From an uncultured bacterium (lineage in GTDB: Bacteria > Acidobacteriota > Thermoanaerobaculia > Multivoradales > JAHEKO01), in NCBI GenBank assembly GCA_938016625.1, contig CALILB010000259.1, forward strand, positions 1 to 12,082: a stretch of DNA of 12,082 nucleotides, in the 5' to 3' direction. Shown here piece by piece: positions 1-6,147 of the stretch (position 1 is the stretch's first letter; the number at the start of each line of letters is the position of its first letter). The position numbers and the translations under genes were made by a program. Under the pieces are notes generated by a model that was not told the DNA's origin, ran no database searches, and was given only the letters and a program-made list of their open reading frames with translations.

Positions 1-1
1 C

Positions 2-448
2 GGTCGAGAGCAAGCGGAGCTCCTCTTCGTCCAGGAATCACAGGGTGTCTCCATCGACGGAGAGACAATGACCATGACCGGGGTCAAACCCGAGGTCCTC
101 TTCTTTACCGACCGACCCGAGCGTCTGGCGGGTTATCTGACCATCGACGAGTTTCTCTCCGCCGTCAGCGAAGGCCCCGACAGCTTTGCCAAAGATCCAC
201 CCAACGCCACGCTGGCGAGTTTGGAGGGCGACGAGTTCGTGGATGTCGTCCTGGAGCTGACCCAGCGGCCACGCTACGAAGACGACAATCTGGTCTTCAA
301 AATAGAGGTCATCCAAGGCGAGATCCCACTGACCGGTGGACCGAGTGCGCTCTTTATCGACACCATCGGCCGACCGCTCTCCCCCGACTCGGTCGCGGGT
401 GCCCACCGGCGTCACCGCCGCCGGGTCGTGCGCCGACATACGCCGTGA
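2..448 (+). CDS. Uncharacterised, probably exported protein with basic C-terminal tail (3' part only)
   Basis: The reading frame is open to the left edge, so this is the C-terminal 148 residues of a longer protein. An internal ATG at 68 is unlikely to be the start, because the preceding codons (LLFVQESQGVSIDG) already look like conserved family sequence. I recognise the style of a widespread uncharacterised family: a VQE..GV...G start, LFFTDRPERLAGYL, DSFAKDPPNATL, a beta-rich middle (DVVLELTQRP, LVFKIEVIQGEIP), SALFIDTIGRPLSP, and an Arg/His-rich tail after SVAGAHRR. Family members I recall carry a secretion signal at the N-terminus; that part is outside the window here. There are no membrane segments in the visible part. 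The function is unknown to me. It ends 47 bases before purL on the same strand and has no obvious link to purine synthesis. Confidence 0.8.
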   Translation, partial: GREQAELLFVQESQGVSIDGETMTMTGVKPEVLFFTDRPERLAGYLTIDEFLSAVSEGPDSFAKDPPNATLASLEGDEFVDVVLELTQRPRYEDDNLVFKIEVIQGEIPLTGGPSALFIDTIGRPLSPDSVAGAHRRHRRRVVRRHTP

Positions 449-455
449 CGATTCA

Positions 456-470
456 CGGGGTGGCGCCCCG
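456..470 (+). terminator. Small GC hairpin between the first gene and purL
   Basis: CGGGG and CCCCG form a perfect 5-bp stem with a 5-base loop (TGGCG), 8 bases after the upstream stop codon. There is no T-run after it, so it is not a canonical intrinsic terminator. It could help end the upstream transcript or be a chance GC-rich palindrome. Confidence 0.25.
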
Positions 471-480
471 ACACGGACTC

Positions 481-489
481 TGCTAAAAC
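481..489 (+). promoter_or_regulatory. Possible extended -10 promoter for a leaderless purL transcript
   Basis: TGC followed by TAAAAC resembles an extended -10 element (4 of 6 to TATAAT). The hexamer ends 6 bases before the purL ATG, so transcription would begin at or next to the start codon. This would explain why no Shine-Dalgarno sequence precedes purL (the bases before ATG are ACCCGGCC). No good -35 box is seen at the right distance. Confidence 0.3.
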
Positions 490-495
490 CCGGCC

Positions 496-3400
496 ATGAG
501 TCTGCTCCACCTCTACCGGGCCCCGGGACTCTCGCCGACCCGGAGGATCGCACTCCTCGAGCAGAGCCAGAGACTCCTCTCAACCGACATCCACGGGCTC
601 GAGACGGAGCACTGTCTCAACATCGAGGCCACCGGTGAGCTGAACCGGGAGGAGCTGGAAGCCCTGGGCTGGTTGTTGCGGGAGACCTTCGAGCCCGAGC
701 GCTTTGGATCGGCGAGCTTTCTCGGCGGCAATGGTGAGGTGCTCGAGGTCGGGCCACGGATGAATTTCAGCACCGCCTGGTCGACCAACGCGGTATCGAT
801 CTGTCGTGCCTGCGGGCTGGACAAGATCCGTCGTATCGAGCGCTCGCGGCGGTATCTTCTCGAGACAGCGGCACCCCTGACAGAAGAGCAGAAGGCCGCC
901 TTTCTGGCCACCGTCCACGACCGCATGACCGAGTGTCACTACCCGGAGCCGCTCGCGAGCTTCGATCCGGGAATCGAGCCCGAGAAGACCGTAGAGGTGC
1001 CGGTGATCGAGGAGGGGCGGGCGGCGCTCGAGCGGCTCAATCGCGAGATGGGGCTCGCCTTCGACGACTGGGATCTCGACTACTACACCGACCTCTTCGT
1101 CAACCGGATCGGGCGCAACCCCACCAATGTCGAGTGCTTCGACATCGCCCAGTCGAACAGCGAGCACTCGCGGCACTGGTTCTTCAAGGGCAAGCTGGTG
1201 ATCGACGGGCAGGAGGCACCCGCGCACCTCATGCAGCTCCTCCGCGAGCCGCTCGAGGCCAACCCCAACAACAGCGTCATCGCCTTCAAGGACAACTCGA
1301 GCGCCATCCGCGGCTATCCGATCCGGACCATCGTCCCGGCACAGCCCGGCGAGCCCTCGCCCTTTGTGATGACCGAGCTCGACCACCACGTCATCTTTAC
1401 CGCCGAGACCCACAACTTCCCCTCCGGCGTGGCCCCCTTCCCCGGCGCCGAGACCGGTACCGGGGGTCGCCTGCGGGACGTCCACGCCGCCGGCCGCGGC
1501 TCCCACTATGTCGCCGGTACCGCCGCCTACTGTGTCGGCAACCTCCACATCCCGGGCTACGCGCAGCCCTGGGAGGATCCCGGCTTCGCCTATCCCGCCA
1601 ACCTGGCCCCGCCTCTTGCCATCGAGATCGAGGCCAGCGACGGCGCCTCGGACTACGGCAACAAATTCGGCGAGCCGGTGATCCAGGGGTACACCCGATC
1701 CTTCGGGCTGCGGCTGCCCGGCGGCGAGCGCCGCGAGTGGATCAAACCGATCATGTTCAGCGGCGGTATCGGTCAGATCGACGCCCGCCACACCGAAAAA
1801 GAGATCCCCGAGCCGGGGATGCTGGTGGTCAAGATCGGCGGGCCGGCCTACCGCATCGGGATGGGGGGTGGGGCCGCCTCGAGCATGGTCCAGGGTGAGA
1901 ACGTGGCCGAGCTCGATTTCAACGCCGTCCAGCGGGGCGATGCCGAGATGGAGCAAAAGCTCAACCGGATCATCCGCGCCTGTATCGAGATGGGAGATCG
2001 TAATCCGATCGTCAGCATCCACGACCAGGGCGCCGGCGGCAACTGCAACGTCCTCAAGGAGATCATCGAGCCGGCCGGGGCGCGGCTGGGCATCCGCGAG
2101 ATCCTGCTCGGTGACAACACTCTCTCGGTGCTCGAGATCTGGGGTGCCGAGTACCAGGAGAACGACGCCCTGCTGCTCAGACCCGAGCATGCCGAGCTCT
2201 TCCGCCACCTCTGCGAACGGGAGAAGGTGCCGTTCTCTTTTGTCGGCGAGATCACCGGCGACGGCAGGGTGGTCGTCTACGACGAGGCCGATGACTCGAC
2301 TCCGGTCGATCTCGAGCTCGAAGCGGTGCTTGGCGACATGCCGCAAAAGAGGTTCGAGCTCGAGCGCCTGCCACTCCGTCTCGAGCCGCTCGAGCTGCCC
2401 GACGGCCTCACCATCGGCGATGCTCTCGAGCGGGTGCTGCGGCTGCTGGCAGTGGGCTCCAAGCGGTTCCTCACCACCAAGGTCGACCGCAGCGTCACCG
2501 GCCTGGTGGCCCGCCAGCAGTGTGCCGGACCGCTCCAGCTCACCGTGGCCGACGTGGCGGTCATCGCCCAGAGCCACTTCGGCACCACCGGTGCCGCCAC
2601 CGCCATCGGTGAGCAGCCGATCAAGGGGCTGCTCGATACCGCGGCCATGGCCCGCATGTGTGTCGGTGAGGCGCTCACCAACCTGGTCTGGGCCCGGGTG
2701 AGCGCGCTCGAGGATGTGCGCTGCTCGGGCAACTGGATGTGGGCGGCCAAGCTACCGGGTGAAGGTGCCGCCCTCCACGACGCCGCCGTGGCGCTCAAGG
2801 ACATCATGCTCGAGCTCGGCATCGCCGTCGACGGCGGCAAGGACAGCCTGTCGATGGCGGCCCTGGCACCCACCGATTCCGGCACCGACGAAACGGTCAA
2901 GGCCCCCGGCTCGCTGGTGGTCTCCGCCTATGTCACCTGTCCCGACATCACCAAGACGGTGACTCCGGATCTGCAATTGCCGAGGAGCGGTCGGCTCCTC
3001 TATGTGGACCTCGGGCGCGGGCAGCAGCGGCTCGGGGGATCGGCCCTCGCCCAGGTCTATGGTCAGATCGGCGACGAGTCCCCGGACGTCGAGGATCCCG
3101 GGCTGCTCGCCCGGGCCTTCGACACGATGCAGACGCTGATTGCCGAGGGCATCGTCGCCGCCGGTCACGACCGCAGCGATGGCGGCCTGATCACCACCCT
3201 GTTGGAGATGGCCTTTGCCGGCAATTGCGGCATCGACATCGCAATCGACGGCGACGCCACCACCGACCCGGTGGCCTTGCTCTTTGCCGAAGAGCTGGGG
3301 CTGGTTGTGGAGGTGTCGGCAGACGACGAAGAGGCCGCCCTCGAGGCCTTCGAGCGCTCGGAGGTCCCGTGCACCACGATCGGGCAGACGGTCGAAGAGC

Positions 3401-4422
3401 CGGTGGTCCGCATCCGGGTCAGCGGCCAGGAAATCCTTGCCGCCGACATGCGGGATCTCCGCGACCTCTGGGAAGAGACCAGCTTCGAGCTCGACCGTCT
3501 GCAGGCCGATCCGGCCTTTGTCGAGCAGGAGCGCACCGGGCTTCGGCATCGCACCGGACCGCGGTTCGTGGTCCCTTTCGATCCCCGACCGACCGCACCC
3601 GCCATCCTCGACAGCTCCAACAAGATTCCCGTCGCCATCCTGCGCGAGGAGGGGAGCAACGGCGACCGGGAGATGGTCTCGGCCTTCTACGCCGCCGGCT
3701 TCGAGCCCTGGGACGTGGTCATGACCGATCTGCTGAGCGGCCGCGTCGAGCTGGATCGCTTCCGGGGTGTAGTGGCGGTTGGCGGTTTCAGCTATGCCGA
3801 TGTGTTGGATTCGGCCAAGGGTTGGGCCGGTGTGATCCGCCTCAACGAGAGTCTCTGGCGACAGTTCGAGGAGTTCTACCGACGACCCGACACCTTCAGC
3901 CTGGGTATCTGCAACGGCTGCCAGTTGCTGGCTCTGCTCGGCTGGGTTCCCTGGACGGGGATCGCGGATCGAGAGCAACCGCGCTTTGTCCAAAACGCCT
4001 GTGGCCGTTTCGAATCCCGCTTTGTCGCCGTGCAGATCCAGGAGAGCCCAGCGGTCCTGATGCGGGGAATGGAGGGCGCGACCCTTGGAATCTGGGTGGC
4101 CCATGGCGAGGGGCAGGCCCTCTTCCCGGCGCCGGCGATTCTGGACCAGGTGCTGGCCGATGGGCTGGCGCCGGTGCGCTTTGTGGACGACGACAACGAG
4201 GTGACCGAGGCCTATCCGTTCAATCCCAACGGCTCACCCCACGGCATCGCCGGGCTGTGTACCCCCGATGGGCGTCACCTGGTGATGATGCCGCACCCGG
4301 AGCGGAGCTATCTGCCGTGGCAGTGGGGCTGGATGCCCACCACCGACCGGCTGCGGCTCGAGGTCTCCCCCTGGTTGCGGATGTTCCAGAACGCCCGTCT
4401 CTGGTGTGAAGAGAACAGCTAG
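496..4422 (+). CDS. purL: Phosphoribosylformylglycinamidine synthase (FGAM synthase), single-chain large PurL
   Basis: This cytoplasmic enzyme makes FGAM from FGAR, glutamine and ATP, the fourth step of purine synthesis. The 1308-residue length matches the large single-chain type (about 1300 residues in E. coli), not the separate PurS/PurQ/PurL type. The order is: PurS-like N-terminal domain with EVGPRMNFSTAWSTNAVSIC (about 90-112); linker and first synthase half with QSNSEHSRHWFF, AETHNFPSGVAPFPG, SDYGNKFGEPV and the Gly-rich GMGGGAASSMVQG; second half with VDGGKDSLSMAA (about 778-789) and GHDRSDGG; and a C-terminal class I glutaminase domain from about 1045. The glutaminase triad is visible: nucleophile C1139 in GICNGCQ, and H1267 and E1269 in MPHPERS. 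The ATG start agrees with the family (MSLLHLYRAPG resembles the start of animal enzymes), although no Shine-Dalgarno is present. The middle resembles animal PFAS more than E. coli PurL. No frameshift or missing motif is seen. Confidence 0.97.
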   Translation: MSLLHLYRAPGLSPTRRIALLEQSQRLLSTDIHGLETEHCLNIEATGELNREELEALGWLLRETFEPERFGSASFLGGNGEVLEVGPRMNFSTAWSTNAVSICRACGLDKIRRIERSRRYLLETAAPLTEEQKAAFLATVHDRMTECHYPEPLASFDPGIEPEKTVEVPVIEEGRAALERLNREMGLAFDDWDLDYYTDLFVNRIGRNPTNVECFDIAQSNSEHSRHWFFKGKLVIDGQEAPAHLMQLLREPLEANPNNSVIAFKDNSSAIRGYPIRTIVPAQPGEPSPFVMTELDHHVIFTAETHNFPSGVAPFPGAETGTGGRLRDVHAAGRGSHYVAGTAAYCVGNLHIPGYAQPWEDPGFAYPANLAPPLAIEIEASDGASDYGNKFGEPVIQGYTRSFGLRLPGGERREWIKPIMFSGGIGQIDARHTEKEIPEPGMLVVKIGGPAYRIGMGGGAASSMVQGENVAELDFNAVQRGDAEMEQKLNRIIRACIEMGDRNPIVSIHDQGAGGNCNVLKEIIEPAGARLGIREILLGDNTLSVLEIWGAEYQENDALLLRPEHAELFRHLCEREKVPFSFVGEITGDGRVVVYDEADDSTPVDLELEAVLGDMPQKRFELERLPLRLEPLELPDGLTIGDALERVLRLLAVGSKRFLTTKVDRSVTGLVARQQCAGPLQLTVADVAVIAQSHFGTTGAATAIGEQPIKGLLDTAAMARMCVGEALTNLVWARVSALEDVRCSGNWMWAAKLPGEGAALHDAAVALKDIMLELGIAVDGGKDSLSMAALAPTDSGTDETVKAPGSLVVSAYVTCPDITKTVTPDLQLPRSGRLLYVDLGRGQQRLGGSALAQVYGQIGDESPDVEDPGLLARAFDTMQTLIAEGIVAAGHDRSDGGLITTLLEMAFAGNCGIDIAIDGDATTDPVALLFAEELGLVVEVSADDEEAALEAFERSEVPCTTIGQTVEEPVVRIRVSGQEILAADMRDLRDLWEETSFELDRLQADPAFVEQERTGLRHRTGPRFVVPFDPRPTAPAILDSSNKIPVAILREEGSNGDREMVSAFYAAGFEPWDVVMTDLLSGRVELDRFRGVVAVGGFSYADVLDSAKGWAGVIRLNESLWRQFEEFYRRPDTFSLGICNGCQLLALLGWVPWTGIADREQPRFVQNACGRFESRFVAVQIQESPAVLMRGMEGATLGIWVAHGEGQALFPAPAILDQVLADGLAPVRFVDDDNEVTEAYPFNPNGSPHGIAGLCTPDGRHLVMMPHPERSYLPWQWGWMPTTDRLRLEVSPWLRMFQNARLWCEENS

Positions 4423-4446
4423 CCTGCCGGGGATATCTCCTCTGGT

Positions 4447-4475
4447 TTGTTTCGGACCTTCAGATCTGATATATT
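4447..4475 (+). promoter_or_regulatory. Sigma70-like promoter of the GntR-activase-GRE operon
   Basis: TTGTTT (4447-4452, 3 of 6 to TTGACA) and TATATT (4470-4475, 5 of 6 to TATAAT) are separated by exactly 17 bases, in an AT-rich island unlike the GC-rich surroundings. Transcription would start near 4482, giving a leader of about 40 bases with a Shine-Dalgarno before the GTG at 4522. The TTG at 4447 is in frame with the regulator but is better read as the -35 box than as a start codon. Confidence 0.6.
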
Positions 4476-4484
4476 AGGTATCAG
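4466..4484 (+). promoter_or_regulatory. Inverted-repeat operator overlapping the -10 box
   Basis: CTGATA (4466-4471) and TATCAG (4479-4484) are perfect inverted 6-mers around a 7-base centre. The 19-bp site covers the -10 hexamer and reaches the expected transcription start, a placement suited to repression. GntR/FadR-type regulators bind short palindromes like this as dimers, so autoregulation by the adjacent regulator is the likely use. This is inference from position and symmetry. Confidence 0.55.
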
Positions 4485-4509
4485 CAATTATCCAAGGACT
4501 CCAAACACC

Positions 4510-4514
4510 AGGGG
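4510..4514 (+). promoter_or_regulatory. Ribosome binding site that sets the GntR start
   Basis: AGGGG lies 7 bases before GTG at 4522. It supports that GTG over the upstream in-frame TTG at 4447, which has no Shine-Dalgarno and lies inside the promoter. Confidence 0.6.
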
Positions 4515-4521
4515 TCGGATA

Positions 4522-5223
4522 GTGAATCAGACCGACGGTCTTCAGCTTCTCAATCTCAAATCGCTCCGCGAGCAGGTCTACGACTATCTGCGCGAGGCCA
4601 TGAACCGCGGCGATCTGGCCCCCGGGGCCAATCTCGATCTCAATGCCATCAGCGCCCGCCTCGGGGTCAGCCGGACACCGCTCCGCGACGCCCTGCTCCA
4701 GCTCGAGAGCGAGGGCTTTGTCACCATCCTTCCCCGCCGCGGCTGTGTGGTCAACCAGCTCACCCGCGAGGACATCCGCGATCTCTACCAGCTGATCGGA
4801 TCGCTGGAGGCCTCGGTGATCCGCGACGAGTTCTCCCAAATCACGCCTGCGATTACCGACCGGATGACCCGTCTCAACCACGAGATGGCCGGGGCCCTGC
4901 AGGACGACGATTTCGACCACTTCTACTCCGCCAACCTCGAGCTCCACGAGTGTTTTCTCGCCCTCTCGCCAAATCAGCGTCTAGTGGAGCTGGTGCGAAC
5001 CATGAAGCACCGTCTCTACGACTTCCCACGCAAGAAGACCTTTGTCAAAGAGTGGGAGCTCCGCTCGATCGACGAGCATGCGGAGCTGATACGGCTGCTG
5101 AAAGCCGGTGAGGCACAGGCCGCCGCCGACTTCATCCGCGATGTCCACTGGTCGTTCGAAGTGCAGAAGCCCTTTATCGAGCAGTACTACTCGAGCGAGC
5201 CGCAAAGGACCACGGTGCCATGA
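4522..5223 (+). CDS. GntR-family transcriptional regulator with FCD ligand domain
   Basis: A 233-residue DNA-binding regulator starting at GTG. The N-terminal winged helix (about 10-75) includes LREQVYDYLREAM, the recognition segment LGVSRTPLRDALLQLESEG (47-65) and the wing ILPRRGCVV. The C-terminal helical domain (about 85-225) is of the FCD type, which binds a metal and an organic acid. Putative metal ligands are N138, H142 (NLELH), H186 (DEHAELI) and H209 (DVHW). Asn stands where many members have Asp, a change seen in other members too. Its stop overlaps the activase start (ATGA at 5220-5223), so it is translationally linked to the enzyme genes and probably controls them, most likely by derepression when hydroxyproline or a product is present. 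The ligand is inference. Its own promoter carries a matching palindrome. Confidence 0.92.
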   Translation: MNQTDGLQLLNLKSLREQVYDYLREAMNRGDLAPGANLDLNAISARLGVSRTPLRDALLQLESEGFVTILPRRGCVVNQLTREDIRDLYQLIGSLEASVIRDEFSQITPAITDRMTRLNHEMAGALQDDDFDHFYSANLELHECFLALSPNQRLVELVRTMKHRLYDFPRKKTFVKEWELRSIDEHAELIRLLKAGEAQAAADFIRDVHWSFEVQKPFIEQYYSSEPQRTTVP

Positions 5224-6143
5224 CGACAGGTGTCGTCTTCAACATCCAGCGCTTCGCCGTCCACGACGGTCCGGGGATCCGCACCACCGTCTTCCTCAAA
5301 GGCTGCGCCCTCGGCTGTCCCTGGTGTCACAACCCCGAGAGCCGGCCCTTTGGGCCGGTGCTGTCGATCCTTCCCGAGCGCTGTGTCGTGTGTGACGCCT
5401 GTATCGAGGTCTGTCCACCCGGTCTCGCCCGGCCCCCCGGCGCCGATTCGACCATCTACGGCACCGATCCCAAACGATGCCTGCGCTGTGGCGCCTGTGC
5501 CGAAGCCTGCCCTTCGGGGGCGCGCACCCTGGTCGGCCGAGCCTCCACCGTCGACTCTCTGATGTTCGATCTGGACAAGGATCGCATCTTCTACGATGAG
5601 TCCGGCGGTGGTGTGACCTTTTCCGGCGGCGAGCCAGTGACACCGGGTAGAAACGTGGAGTTTCTGCTCGCGGCGCTCGCCGCCTGTCGAGTCCGCGACT
5701 ACCACACCGCGGTCGACACCTCCGGCCACGCGCCCCGGGAGACGTTGTTGGCAGTAGCCGAGGTGACCGATCTGTTTCTCTACGATCTCAAGCTGATGGA
5801 TGACGAGCTCCACCGCAGCTGGGTGGGGGTCGGCAACCGCCTCATACTGGAGAACCTCGAGGCGCTGGCCGCGACCGACACCGAGATCTGGGTCCGCGTT
5901 CCACTGATCCCGGGGGTCAACGACGACGAAAGGAATCTCGAGGCCACGGCCGCATTTGTGGCCTCTCTGCCCAAGCCCTGCCCGATCCATCTGCTCCCCT
6001 ACCACCGCATCGGTGGGGACAAGTATCGACGTCTGGGCGAGAGCTATCCCATGGACCAAGTCTTGCCGCCCAGCCGCGAGCACACCGGCGCGATCGCCGC
6101 CGGCTTCCGCTCCTATGGGCTGGAGGTCAAGATCGGAGGGTAG
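5220..6143 (+). CDS. Glycyl radical enzyme activating enzyme (radical SAM)
   Basis: This 307-residue protein should abstract a hydrogen from the glycyl-radical loop of the downstream enzyme, using S-adenosylmethionine and a reduced 4Fe-4S cluster. The radical SAM cluster motif C-x3-C-x2-C is C29, C33 and C36 (GCALGCPWCHNPE). Two further ferredoxin-type 4Fe-4S sites follow, C55/C58/C61/C65 and C87/C90/C93/C97, as in activases of non-pyruvate glycyl radical enzymes such as those of glycerol dehydratase, HPAD and HypD. The N-terminal FNIQRFAVHDGPGIRT and the SAM-binding TFSGGEPV (GGE at 136-138) are typical, as are YDLKLMD and RVPLIPGVND. The start overlaps the regulator stop by 4 bases, and only 4 bases separate its stop from the next ATG. 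It is probably the HypE-type partner of the adjacent enzyme, an assignment resting on adjacency. Confidence 0.95.
   Translation: MTTGVVFNIQRFAVHDGPGIRTTVFLKGCALGCPWCHNPESRPFGPVLSILPERCVVCDACIEVCPPGLARPPGADSTIYGTDPKRCLRCGACAEACPSGARTLVGRASTVDSLMFDLDKDRIFYDESGGGVTFSGGEPVTPGRNVEFLLAALAACRVRDYHTAVDTSGHAPRETLLAVAEVTDLFLYDLKLMDDELHRSWVGVGNRLILENLEALAATDTEIWVRVPLIPGVNDDERNLEATAAFVASLPKPCPIHLLPYHRIGGDKYRRLGESYPMDQVLPPSREHTGAIAAGFRSYGLEVKIGG
6135..6140 (+). promoter_or_regulatory. Strong ribosome binding site that sets the glycyl radical enzyme start
   Basis: GGAGGG within the last codons of the activase lies 7 bases before ATG at 6148. It supports this start rather than the 64-codon longer open frame that begins at 5956 inside the activase gene. 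Confidence 0.75.
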
Positions 6144-6147
6144 AACG

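Noticed and set aside
580..2577. Long antisense open frame (665 codons) across purL, and another at 2752-4104
   Set aside because: GC-rich codon bias in purL suppresses stops on the opposite strand. The translations are low-complexity and lack any conserved motif, while the plus-strand frame is unmistakably PurL.
4429..4441. Near-palindrome GGGGATATCTCC after purL
   Set aside because: The symmetry is imperfect, no T-run follows, and it lies just ahead of the operon promoter; not convincing as terminator or operator.
5956..6147. N-terminal extension of the glycyl radical enzyme
   Set aside because: It overlaps the activase gene almost fully, has Ser/Pro/Arg-rich composition unlike the family, and the ATG at 6148 has a strong Shine-Dalgarno and gives the family's usual length.
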